DNA of 64,000 bases. Origin: Sulfurimonas sp. (GTDB taxonomy: Bacteria > Campylobacterota > Campylobacteria > Campylobacterales > Sulfurimonadaceae). The notes under the pieces were generated by a model. It worked only from the letters and a program-made list of their open reading frames with translations, did not search any database and was not told the origin of the DNA. A program made the position numbers and the translations under genes. Below, in pieces: positions 34,773 to 43,094 of the stretch. The number at the start of each line of letters is the position of its first letter. The stretch's first letter is position 1. The stretch lies in contig NZ_CP093396.1 in assembly GCF_029027405.1 (NCBI RefSeq), positions 1,364,001-1,428,000 of the forward strand, written 5' to 3'.

Positions 34773-35723
34773 CTATTTTTTAGAAGCTTTAAATTTTTTG
34801 TACTCCTCATACTCTTTGTCGGTTAAAGAGTGAGTAGCGTCGTTAGCATTTTCAGTAGCACTTACAGTTGATTTACGAGTATCATTTGAGATAGTTTTAG
34901 TAGAATCATTGAAGTTATTTGAAGTAGCTTTCGTAGAGTCATTCAAGTTGTTTGAGGTTGTCTTTGTAGAGTCATTCAAGTTGTTTGAGGTTGTCTTTGT
35001 AGAGTCATTCAAGTTGTTTGAAGTTGTCTTTGTAGAGTCATTCAAGTTGTTTGAAGTTGTCTTCGCAGAGTCATTCAAGTTGTTTGAAGTTGTCTTCGCA
35101 GAGTCATTCAAGTTGTTTGAAGTTGTCTTTGTAGAGTCATTCAAGTTGTTTGAAGTCGTCTTTGTAGAGTCATTCAAGTTGTTTGAAGTCGTCTCTGTTG
35201 AGCTTTTAAGATCACCTGAAATAGTCTTTGTAGAGTCGTTTAAGTTATTAGAAGTAGTCTTTGTTGCATCATTTACATCATGAGAAACTGCTACAGTAGA
35301 GTCTTTAAAGTCTTTTGTAGCCATAGTTGAACTATCTTTAAAGTCACGACTTGTGTTAGAGATACTATCTTTAGAATCTTCTGCCAATTCAATAGTGCTA
35401 TCACGAACATCACGACTAACACTTGTTGTTGAAACTTCTCCACTTTTTACAGTAGCAATTTCACTTGTTTTAAGATCATCAGATGCTTTTACAGCTGTAT
35501 CACGAGCGTCATGTCCAAGAGAAGTAACAGTTCTTTCACCACTCTTACTTACTTCAACTCCACCATCTTTCATTGAATCAGCTGTATCACGAGCATCGTG
35601 ACTCATAGTTGTAGTAGCATCTTTCATATCTTTAAACATATCACCAAAACTAAAATCACCAGCAGTAGCTGTTGAAGCTAATAAACTTAATACTATAGTA
35701 CTCATCACAATTGTTTTTTTCAT
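34773..35723 (-). CDS. exported 11-residue-repeat, LEA-like protein
   Basis: 316 residues. Signal peptide (1-21), then nearly the whole protein follows an 11-residue period: diverged units such as SRDVRDSTIEL first, then eight consecutive units of SNNLNDS[TA]K[TA]T and one SNNFNDSTKTI. Such 11-mers form amphipathic helices in LEA-type proteins, which protect membranes or proteins during drying, cold or salt stress. No Cys, no catalytic motif. Strong ribosome-binding site AAGGGG. Exported, so probably periplasmic. The function is inferred from repeat type only. Confidence 0.7.
   Translation of the reverse strand: MKKTIVMSTIVLSLLASTATAGDFSFGDMFKDMKDATTTMSHDARDTADSMKDGGVEVSKSGERTVTSLGHDARDTAVKASDDLKTSEIATVKSGEVSTTSVSRDVRDSTIELAEDSKDSISNTSRDFKDSSTMATKDFKDSTVAVSHDVNDATKTTSNNLNDSTKTISGDLKSSTETTSNNLNDSTKTTSNNLNDSTKTTSNNLNDSAKTTSNNLNDSAKTTSNNLNDSTKTTSNNLNDSTKTTSNNLNDSTKTTSNNLNDSTKATSNNFNDSTKTISNDTRKSTVSATENANDATHSLTDKEYEEYKKFKASKK
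34900..35210 (-). repeat. 33-bp tandem repeat array
   Basis: About nine units of a 33-bp sequence containing TAGAGTCATTCAAGTTGTTT follow one another with only a few substitutions (Thr/Ala codons, third bases). Because 33 is a multiple of 3, unit gain or loss keeps the frame. Boundaries are approximate. Confidence 0.85.
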
Positions 35724-35992
35724 TTATATCCCCTTAATTTATCACTAAATATCATTGATTTTTCGCCATTGAAAATGTGATAAAAGTGTGTTATATTAAA
35801 ACTATATCCCGTAAATGCTAAAGTGTAACTTAAATTCACATAATAATTTTTTTATAAATTTTATAAATTTTTCTTGAAAAACATCCATTGTATCCCAATA
35901 ATAGCCGATTATAATTTATTCGCATACTATATATTTGTTCTTATAATGAATATTGAATAAGCCCTTGGTTGTGATGTTAAATGATGGCCAAG

Positions 35993-36045
35993 TGTGACAA
36001 AAATGTGACAAAATAAAATTTACAAATTTGCATTAAAGTGTTACA
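35993..36045 (+). promoter_or_regulatory. TGTGACA direct repeats (possible regulator sites)
   Basis: TGTGACA occurs at 35993-35999 and 36004-36010, exactly 11 bp apart, and TGTTACA at 36039-36045. The one-turn spacing would place two protein molecules on the same DNA face, as for OmpR-type response regulators. They lie just upstream of the -10 box at 36063. Confidence 0.35.
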
Positions 36046-36062
36046 AAAGTAAATATTTTTGT

Positions 36063-36068
36063 TATACT
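36063..36068 (+). promoter_or_regulatory. candidate -10 box for the cytochrome/RND operon
   Basis: TATACT lies 41 nt before the GTG start at 36110. It follows the TGT[GT]ACA elements at a distance suited to activation. Confidence 0.35.
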
Positions 36069-36109
36069 CTTGTTAATAGTAATAAATTATTTTATAAAGG
36101 GTTAGGTAA

Positions 36110-36517
36110 GTGAAAAATATATTAACAACCTTATTGTTAAGTACAGCACTTTTTTCGAGTGTATATACAAAGCAAGACAGAATCAAAGATATGCAAGTTA
36201 TGGCAGAAGCAATGACAACAATTGAAACTGGTTTTTTTTATAACAATAACGATATAGTGCAAAATGGTGCTTTATCTCTCTCAGATGCTATAAGAAGAAT
36301 TAAGCCACCATTGGAAGTTAAAGAAGAAAAAGACCCAATGGCTAGATACATGAATAATAAAGTAGTTTTTAGTAATAAAATAGTAAAGACTATCGATAAA
36401 AAAGCTAAGATAATTATAGAAAGATTTGCTGTTGGTGATGTTCAAGCCGCAACGCAAGCATATACAAAAATAATGAAGCAATGTATGAGATGTCATCACG
36501 AAATTCGTCAATGGTGA
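36110..36517 (+). CDS. small periplasmic c-type cytochrome, C-terminal heme site
   Basis: 135 residues with GTG start after AAAGGG. Signal peptide (1-20), a helical body, and one CxxCH (CMRCH, residues 125-129) ten residues before the end. A C-terminal heme motif on a helical domain is the plan of cytochrome c'/c-556-like proteins. It precedes the membrane-fusion protein of an RND pump by 4 nt, which suggests co-expression; whether it passes electrons or senses a small molecule is unknown. Confidence 0.75.
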   Translation: MKNILTTLLLSTALFSSVYTKQDRIKDMQVMAEAMTTIETGFFYNNNDIVQNGALSLSDAIRRIKPPLEVKEEKDPMARYMNNKVVFSNKIVKTIDKKAKIIIERFAVGDVQAATQAYTKIMKQCMRCHHEIRQW

Positions 36518-36521
36518 TGTA

Positions 36522-37334
36522 TTGAAAAATATTTTTTTAATATCAATTATTTTATTTAGTGTGAATATTTTAGCTTTTGAATTGCCAATAACAGGAACTG
36601 TAGTCTCGTATAACCAAAAAATGGTTGGAGCAAGATATATGGGTTATATCAAAAACATATATTTTGATATTGGAGACAGGGTAGAAAGAGAGGACACTCT
36701 TTTTGAAATGGAATCTGCTGAGTTTGATATTTTAAAATCTCAAGCAGATTTAGCTCTAGAACAAGCGAATTCCATTGTGAATATGTATAAAACTCGTATG
36801 GATTCTATTAATAGAGAGCGAAAAGCTTTAAAAAAACAAGGTATGTTTAATCCTGAAGATATGCAGAACCTTGATATTACAGCAAATAATGTTTCAGCAG
36901 GACTTGCATCTGCTCAAGTTCTTGTTAAAAATGCTGCTTCAAAACTAAAACAAGTTGCAACTATAACAGGTTACCTCGAGATTAAAGCACCAAATAGTGG
37001 AATAATAGTTGAAAAAAGAATTCGTGTTGGAGATTTAGTAGCTCCTGGTATGCTTGGTATGATTATTGTAGATTTAGAGCATCTACAGATTGAGGGTGAA
37101 GTTGCAGAATCAGATTTAAAATATGTAAATAAATATCAAAAAGTAAAAATAGAAATCCCATCTATTAGTTATAGGGATACAGGTTACATTAAATCAGTAG
37201 TTCCAAGTGCAAATCCTATGGCGCACACATTTAAAATAATTATTAACTTTAAAAAAAAGAGTAATAAAATATTTCCTGGAATGTATGCGAAAATTCTCAT
37301 TAAAATAGATGAAAAATATTATACAAGAGATTAA
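36522..37334 (+). CDS. RND efflux membrane-fusion protein (periplasmic adaptor)
   Basis: 270 residues from a TTG start. Signal peptide (1-18), lipoyl-like halves (GTVVSYNQKMVGARYMGYI near 24 and IKAPNSGIIVEKRIRVGDLV near 155), an alpha-helical hairpin between them (about 70-140), and a beta-barrel after it. Shorter than the usual 350-400 residues, because the C-terminal membrane-proximal domain is reduced. It would link the split RND permease downstream to an outer-membrane channel, which is not coded here. Confidence 0.85.
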   Translation: MKNIFLISIILFSVNILAFELPITGTVVSYNQKMVGARYMGYIKNIYFDIGDRVEREDTLFEMESAEFDILKSQADLALEQANSIVNMYKTRMDSINRERKALKKQGMFNPEDMQNLDITANNVSAGLASAQVLVKNAASKLKQVATITGYLEIKAPNSGIIVEKRIRVGDLVAPGMLGMIIVDLEHLQIEGEVAESDLKYVNKYQKVKIEIPSISYRDTGYIKSVVPSANPMAHTFKIIINFKKKSNKIFPGMYAKILIKIDEKYYTRD

Positions 37335-37338
37335 GTAA

Positions 37339-38916
37339 GTGTCTGAGGATTATAAAAGCAAAAATATAGCAGGACACTTAGCCGAAGCATTTTTGAATAA
37401 TCCGCTAACTATGCTGTTTGCAATTTCGATTATCCTTCTTGGATATATCACCTTAAATATTGCACCAAGAGAAGAGGATCCACAAATAGAAGTAAGCGGT
37501 GGTTCAATTATTATTATGATACCAGGAGCATCTCCAAAAGCTATAACGAATGTTGTTGTAAAACCACTTGAGAGAAGGATACGAGAGATTAAAGGGGTAG
37601 AGCATATTTATGGCACTGCCATGAATAATGTCGGTATGATAAATGTACAATATTTCATAGGCGAAGATAGAGAATCCTCAAATTTAAAGCTGTATGATAA
37701 AGTAATGCAAAATATGGATACTTTACCAAAAGGCATAGGAATGCCATTGGTAAAACCTTTTGATATAGATATTGATATTCCTGTTATTACTGTTGCTTTT
37801 TATCAAAAAGACGCATCTAAACCAAGCACTTTAAAACAATATCATACAGTAAGAGAAATTCAACAAGAGATAAATGCACTAAACAATGTATCTAAAAGTA
37901 CTCTAAAGGGTATGCATAAACCACAGTTTAATATACAAGTAGATATAGATAAGTTATCTTCTTATCATCTTTCTTTAGGTCAAATAGCAAGTTCTGTAAA
38001 AGCTATTGCAACAAATGCACCAAATATCAATGCTCCTACAAGTAGTAATTCTATAATTGTTTTTGGTGTTAAAAATGCAATAGAAGATATAGATGATTTG
38101 AAAGATTTAATAATTGCACAATACATGGGTTCCCCAATTTATCTTAAAAATGTTGCAAAGATTGAGTATGGTTATGATGTACAACATTTTCAAAATTCTC
38201 TTATTGCACAAAGAGATAACAACTCTTCTTTTGATAGTCCAGTTCAACAAGTTACATTAACTGTATCAAAGTTAAAAGGTACAAATGCTGTTTATGTTGC
38301 CCAAGATGTTATAGATTTACTAGATGAAAGAAGTGAGTTTTTCAATCAAGAAGGCATAGGTTATATTATTACTAGAAACTATGGAGAAAGAGCAAATGAA
38401 GCTGTTGGTGAACTTATGCATCATCTTGTAATTACTATTGGAATTATTGGTCTTATTCTTATTCCTTTTCTTGGATGGAGAGAGTCTTTAGTTGTATCTA
38501 TTGCAGTTCCTATGATTTTAGCCGCAACACTTTTTATAGCTTATATGACAGATCAAACTATAAATAGAATTACACTTTTCGCATTTTTACTTAGTCTAGG
38601 GCTTATTGTAGATGATGCAATTATTGTTATTGAAAACATACATAGAAGAATGCATCTAAAAGAAACACAAGATCATAGTTTTGATCGCATCATCGTTGAA
38701 GCAACAGATGAAATAGGACCATCTACAAACATCGCTACAATAGCAATCATTTTGACGATGGTTCCTATGGGGTTTGTAGGTGGAATGATGGGTCAGTTTA
38801 TGAAACCTATACCATTAAATGTTCCAGTTGCTTTAGCAGTTTCACTTTTTGTAGCTTATGTGTTTACTCCATTTTTAGCAAAGAAGATGATTAAACGCGC
38901 GAAAGGAACGCATTAA
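37339..38916 (+). CDS. RND transporter permease, N-terminal half protein
   Basis: 525 residues from GTG. One membrane segment (about 18-37), a large periplasmic porter region, then five segments (about 355-520). The fourth membrane segment has LGLIVDDAIIVIEN, the two Asp of the proton relay. The protein ends in FLAKKMIKRAKGTH after segment 6, exactly the middle of a normal 1000-1050 residue RND permease. The stop codon overlaps the next start by one base (TAATG), so both halves are made together. COG0841-like; substrate unknown. Confidence 0.87.
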   Translation: MSEDYKSKNIAGHLAEAFLNNPLTMLFAISIILLGYITLNIAPREEDPQIEVSGGSIIIMIPGASPKAITNVVVKPLERRIREIKGVEHIYGTAMNNVGMINVQYFIGEDRESSNLKLYDKVMQNMDTLPKGIGMPLVKPFDIDIDIPVITVAFYQKDASKPSTLKQYHTVREIQQEINALNNVSKSTLKGMHKPQFNIQVDIDKLSSYHLSLGQIASSVKAIATNAPNINAPTSSNSIIVFGVKNAIEDIDDLKDLIIAQYMGSPIYLKNVAKIEYGYDVQHFQNSLIAQRDNNSSFDSPVQQVTLTVSKLKGTNAVYVAQDVIDLLDERSEFFNQEGIGYIITRNYGERANEAVGELMHHLVITIGIIGLILIPFLGWRESLVVSIAVPMILAATLFIAYMTDQTINRITLFAFLLSLGLIVDDAIIVIENIHRRMHLKETQDHSFDRIIVEATDEIGPSTNIATIAIILTMVPMGFVGGMMGQFMKPIPLNVPVALAVSLFVAYVFTPFLAKKMIKRAKGTH

Positions 38917-40670
38917 TGGAAGAACTTATTTATGGCATCATAGGTTCAAAAGCTAAAAGAAAAAAAGTGATTTTATATATAGTATTGGCTTTTTTATTTT
39001 CTATAATGCTCATTCCTACAAAGTTGGTCTTGGCAAAAATGCTACCTGGGAAAAGTGCAAATACCTTTAGCATCTATGTTGATACAGCAACAAATAGCTC
39101 CTTAGAAGAAACTAGAGCTGTAGCAAACTGTGTTTTAGGGTATTTAAAAAAAGAAGAAGCTGTAAAAAATGTTGAAGTATATTTAGCTCAAGGTGCACCA
39201 CTTGATTATGCAGGATTGGTTAAAGGTAGTGCTTTAAAAAGAATGAAAAATCAGGCTGAAATGGTTGTAAACCTTAGTGATAAAAATTCTCGTGATGAAG
39301 CATCATATAAAATGGTGCATAGAATTCGTCCTATAATACAAAAAGCTTGCCAAACTTTAACTAATTATAGAACCGTAAAATTTGTAGAGATGCCATCAGG
39401 TCCACCAACTTTTGCAACTTTAGAGATTAATATTTTTGGTAAAGATGATAACTTGATGCGTAGGACTGCTGAGCGAGTAGCTATGATATTAGGTAAAACT
39501 GATGGTTTAGTTGATATAGATGTTATGCAAGATGACATATATCCATATTTTGAAATCATTCCAGATAAAGAAAAAATTATAAAAAGTGGTCTTAGTGTTG
39601 ATCAGGTAAATAATATTTTATATATTGCTTTTGAGGGCATGGTTGTTGCTGTTAAAAACTCTAAAAAACAACAAGATCAAATTCCGATTTTTGTTCGTCT
39701 TGATGATAAAAGTAGAGAGATAAGGTCAAATTCCAAATCAGCGATATACTTTAAACTGTCAAGATTAAAACTATTAAATCAAAGAGGCATGATGATACCC
39801 ATAAGAGAGGTTATAAGTGTAAATGAGATTCCATCAAGTCCAACTATTTTTAGAAAAAATTTACAAAATTTTGTAAGCATTAGTGCAGAATGTGATTTAG
39901 TTTCTCAGCTATACCCACTTTTAGAAGCTAGGGATACTATAATAGAGAAACTATCGGATGATTTTAATGTTACAAAAGTAGACGGAATGTCAACTTACAT
40001 GTTTGACTTAAATTTAGTAGAAAAAAATTCAGGTAAAAAATTGTTGCTTAGATGGGATGGAGAGATGAAAGTTTCTCTTGATACCTTTCGTGACTTAGGT
40101 GGTGCTTTTATAGCAGCTCTTATTTTAATGTTCTTACTTATGGTAATGTATTACAAGTCATTTGCCTTGAGTGGTATTATTTTATTAGCAAGTTTTTTGT
40201 CTATCATTGGAGTAATTACAGGGCATTTTATTACAGATATGATTTCACTTTTTTTTGCGGACATCAACTTTTTTTTAACAGCCACTTCACTCATTGGTTT
40301 TATCTCTTTAATGGGAATTAGTGCTAGAAGTTCATTGTTACTAATAGATTTTTCTATGGCACTTATAGAAAAAGGTGTAGAGAAAAAAAGAGCTATTGCT
40401 ATCTCAACAGCAACAAGAGCGAAGCCTATTGTTATGACAGCGGTTGCAATTATTTTAGGTTCATTGTTGCTCTCAACTGACCCTATTTTTGGTGGATTAG
40501 GTGTTGCTTTGATTTTTGGCTCTATCGCTTCTACTGTGGTGTCTTTGTTCCTTGTTCCTGTTCTCATAGTAAATACTGTGGCGATTTGTCCCAAAGGAAT
40601 GGATCATAGACATCATGAATGTCATGGAGGGATTGATAAACATGTGGACCCTGAAGAGATGGGGTTATAA
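38916..40670 (+). CDS. RND transporter permease, C-terminal half protein
   Basis: 584 residues. Corresponds to membrane segments 7-12: one segment (about 15-37), a periplasmic porter domain, then five segments (about 390-565) with GISARSSLLLIDF in the segment equivalent to TM10. The C-terminus is His-rich (HRHHECHGG), which may bind metal. Taken with the previous gene it makes a full-length pump of about 1109 residues, so two chains probably assemble as a heterodimer repeated three times. Confidence 0.87.
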   Translation: MEELIYGIIGSKAKRKKVILYIVLAFLFSIMLIPTKLVLAKMLPGKSANTFSIYVDTATNSSLEETRAVANCVLGYLKKEEAVKNVEVYLAQGAPLDYAGLVKGSALKRMKNQAEMVVNLSDKNSRDEASYKMVHRIRPIIQKACQTLTNYRTVKFVEMPSGPPTFATLEINIFGKDDNLMRRTAERVAMILGKTDGLVDIDVMQDDIYPYFEIIPDKEKIIKSGLSVDQVNNILYIAFEGMVVAVKNSKKQQDQIPIFVRLDDKSREIRSNSKSAIYFKLSRLKLLNQRGMMIPIREVISVNEIPSSPTIFRKNLQNFVSISAECDLVSQLYPLLEARDTIIEKLSDDFNVTKVDGMSTYMFDLNLVEKNSGKKLLLRWDGEMKVSLDTFRDLGGAFIAALILMFLLMVMYYKSFALSGIILLASFLSIIGVITGHFITDMISLFFADINFFLTATSLIGFISLMGISARSSLLLIDFSMALIEKGVEKKRAIAISTATRAKPIVMTAVAIILGSLLLSTDPIFGGLGVALIFGSIASTVVSLFLVPVLIVNTVAICPKGMDHRHHECHGGIDKHVDPEEMGL

Positions 40671-40690
40671 ATCAAAAAAAAGGAAAAAAA

Positions 40691-41260
40691 ATGAATAAAA
40701 AAATAGGACTTATTTTAGTGGTATTATTAGCAATAACATCACTTAATGCAGAGGTAAAAAAAACTCTATATAAAAATGGAAAAGTAAAGTTTGAGAAAAC
40801 TTATAAAAATGGAAAGTTAAACGGTAACGCAAGAGTTTATTACAAAAGTGGACGCATAAAAACAAAAACATATTTTGTAAATGGTAAGGTAGATGGAGTT
40901 ACTTATGGTTACTATAAAAATGGTAGATTAAAAGCAAAAATTCCTATGAGAAAAGGTAAAATAAATGGAACTCAAAAAGAATTTTATGCAAACTCGCAGT
41001 TAAAATCTGTAAGTATGTATAAGATGGATAAATTAGTTGGACATAAGAAAATTTATTATTCAAATGGAAATATGAAAGCAAAGCTAAATTTTGATGATAA
41101 TGGAAATTTTTATGGAACTCAAAAAGAATATTATAAAAATGGAAATATGAAATATAAAGTTTCTATGGATAATGGTAAAGCTAAAAAAGGTCGCATCTAT
41201 GAGTTAGATGGTGAAAGTAGAAAAATGAACGAAGGTGATTTTGAAAAATTAGGATTTTAA
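40691..41260 (+). CDS. MORN-repeat (YwqK-type) exported protein
   Basis: 189 residues: signal peptide (1-20), then about six or seven MORN_2-type repeats of the form YYKNGRLKAKIPMRKGKINGT. Such proteins are often named as YwqK-family antitoxins, but no toxin gene lies beside it, and the signal peptide argues for a periplasmic or surface role. It follows the RND genes by 20 nt with AAAAGGA as ribosome-binding site, so it is probably the last gene of that operon. Confidence 0.75.
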   Translation: MNKKIGLILVVLLAITSLNAEVKKTLYKNGKVKFEKTYKNGKLNGNARVYYKSGRIKTKTYFVNGKVDGVTYGYYKNGRLKAKIPMRKGKINGTQKEFYANSQLKSVSMYKMDKLVGHKKIYYSNGNMKAKLNFDDNGNFYGTQKEYYKNGNMKYKVSMDNGKAKKGRIYELDGESRKMNEGDFEKLGF

Positions 41261-41282
41261 AATAATGGAATAAGCATAATGA

Positions 41283-43076
41283 ATGTATTATTCCCACATG
41301 AGCAAATTTGAAATACTAAAGAATACATTTGGACATGATAAATTTAGAGCTTCTCAAGAAGAGGCAATAGATGCTATCTTGTCAAAGAAAGATTTAATAA
41401 CCATTTTACCAACCGGTGGTGGAAAATCTTTATGTTATCAGCTTCCATCTCTTATGATGGAGGGTGTGACTATTGTTATATCTCCCCTTATAGCTCTTAT
41501 GCAAGACCAAGTGAATGCTCTTGTAAATAGTTCTATAAATGCACACATGATAAACTCCTCACAAAATTATGAAGAAATACAAGAGACAACTAAAAAGCTT
41601 TTAGCTGGTGAGATTAAACTTTTATATATCGCACCAGAGAGGTTTAGTGCAAATGGATTCGTAGAACTTTTAAAAAGAGTTAATATAAATTTTTTTGTTA
41701 TTGATGAAGCTCATTGTGTTAGCGAGTGGGGGCATGAGTTTAGAGCAGACTATAGAAATCTATCTTTACTAAAGCAAACCTTTCCTTTAATTAGTATAGC
41801 TGCTTTTACAGCAACAGCCACTCATAAAGTCCAAGATGACATAGTAAAGACATTGAATCTTGAAAATCCACTACAAATTCGTGGTAAGACTCTTCGAGAT
41901 AATTTAAAAATTAATGCCCAACAAAGAATTGGTAATGGACGAAATCAATTAGTAGATTTCATATCAAAGTACAATGCTCAATGTGGGATTGTTTACGCTT
42001 TTAGCAGAAAGGATGTAGAGAGCGTAGCAGGATTTTTAAAAACAAAAGGTTTTAGTGTTGGAGCCTATCACGCAGGTCTTCCAAGTAAAATACGAGATAA
42101 GGTGTATAAAGATTTTATATATGAAAAAATAGACATTGTAGTGGCTACAATTGCTTTTGGTATGGGAATAGATAAGAGTAATATTCGCTTTGTGGTTCAT
42201 ATGAGTATGCCTAAAACTATGGAGAACTACTATCAAGAGATAGGTCGTGCTGGTCGAGATGGAGTTAAGGCTCAAACACTTCTTTTATACACAAAATCTG
42301 ATGATGTAAAGATGCGATCGTTTATAGATGATATTGACAATAATGAATATAAAGAGTTGCTATATAATAAACTTCGCAAGATGTATAGCTACTCTAATTC
42401 AAGTGAATGTAGACATAAATTGATTGCACAATATTTTGATGATGATAGTGAAAGCTGTGAAGATATTTGCGATAATTGCAAGCGAGGAGAGGTTGAAAAA
42501 ATAGATATTACGCTACTTGCACAAAAATTACTATCTGGCATCTATAGATGTGATCAAAGATTTGGTTTAATACATATTGTTGATATATTAAGAGGCTCAA
42601 AAGGACAAAAGATTTTTCAGTTTAACCATGACAAACTCTCTGTTTATGGAATAGGAAGTGATACAAATAAAAATGACTGGAATGCAGTGGCTGATAGGCT
42701 TTTTGAGTTAGATGCAATGGAAATAGGGGAGTTTAGAGCTGTTAAGCTTAAAAACTTTGGTATAAAAATCTTACAAAAAAAAGTGCTAATAGAGATAGAT
42801 AAACATAAAATGAATATAAAAACTACTTCTAAGAAAAAAGAGATATCAACCCCATTAAATAATGATATTTTTGAGAGCTTTAGAGCTTTAAGATTAGAAA
42901 TAGCAACAAAAAATGAGATACCTGCATATATAGTTTTTTCAGATAAAACACTTATAGATTTTTCTCAAAAACTACCTCAAAATAAAGAAGAAATGTTAGA
43001 AGTAAATGGAGTGGGAGAGGTTAAGTATGAGAGATATGGGGAAGAGTTTTTAGCTCTTTGTAAAGAGATAATCTAA
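41283..43076 (+). CDS. recQ: ATP-dependent DNA helicase RecQ
   Basis: 597 residues. Motif I TGGGKS (about residue 50), DEAH in FVIDEAHCVSEWGHEFR, TATA in FTATATH, motif VI QEIGRAGRDG, the zinc-binding Cys region (ECRHK ... CEDICDNCK), a winged-helix RQC part and a C-terminal HRDC domain (from about 525). Unwinds DNA during recombination and repair. The start could also be the ATG at 41298; neither has a clear ribosome-binding site. Confidence 0.93.
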   Translation: MYYSHMSKFEILKNTFGHDKFRASQEEAIDAILSKKDLITILPTGGGKSLCYQLPSLMMEGVTIVISPLIALMQDQVNALVNSSINAHMINSSQNYEEIQETTKKLLAGEIKLLYIAPERFSANGFVELLKRVNINFFVIDEAHCVSEWGHEFRADYRNLSLLKQTFPLISIAAFTATATHKVQDDIVKTLNLENPLQIRGKTLRDNLKINAQQRIGNGRNQLVDFISKYNAQCGIVYAFSRKDVESVAGFLKTKGFSVGAYHAGLPSKIRDKVYKDFIYEKIDIVVATIAFGMGIDKSNIRFVVHMSMPKTMENYYQEIGRAGRDGVKAQTLLLYTKSDDVKMRSFIDDIDNNEYKELLYNKLRKMYSYSNSSECRHKLIAQYFDDDSESCEDICDNCKRGEVEKIDITLLAQKLLSGIYRCDQRFGLIHIVDILRGSKGQKIFQFNHDKLSVYGIGSDTNKNDWNAVADRLFELDAMEIGEFRAVKLKNFGIKILQKKVLIEIDKHKMNIKTTSKKKEISTPLNNDIFESFRALRLEIATKNEIPAYIVFSDKTLIDFSQKLPQNKEEMLEVNGVGEVKYERYGEEFLALCKEII

Positions 43077-43082
43077 AGATGA

Positions 43083-43088
43083 TATAAT
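43083..43088 (+). promoter_or_regulatory. extended -10 box, possibly giving a leaderless mRNA
   Basis: TGATATAAT ends 6 nt before the ATG at 43095, between recQ and the COG3400 gene. No Shine-Dalgarno sequence fits in the gap. Confidence 0.5.
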
Positions 43089-43094
43089 TCGCAT

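Larger units (their letters stand above)
35724..36109. other. 386-bp divergent intergenic region
   Basis: No credible gene. It separates the LEA-like gene (leftward) from the cytochrome/RND operon (rightward). It holds three TGT[GT]ACA elements on the right side and a TATACT -10 box before the cytochrome gene. The middle is AT-rich without further recognisable signals. Confidence 0.6.

Noticed and set aside
34900-35283. Regular repeats resembling a CRISPR array, and a long open frame on the opposite strand
   Set aside because: The units follow one another with no unique spacers and encode an in-frame 11-residue repeat on the minus strand with signal peptide and ribosome-binding site. The plus-strand frame is a by-product of the repeat.
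38900-38930. RND gene broken by a recent frameshift (pseudogene)
   Set aside because: The break falls exactly between the two structural halves, both proteins are complete, and the TAATG overlap gives the second half its own start. A split gene is the better reading, though relatives should be checked.
40691-41260. Toxin-antitoxin pair with a YwqK-type antitoxin
   Set aside because: The MORN-repeat protein has a signal peptide and no neighbouring toxin; it looks like the end of the RND operon.
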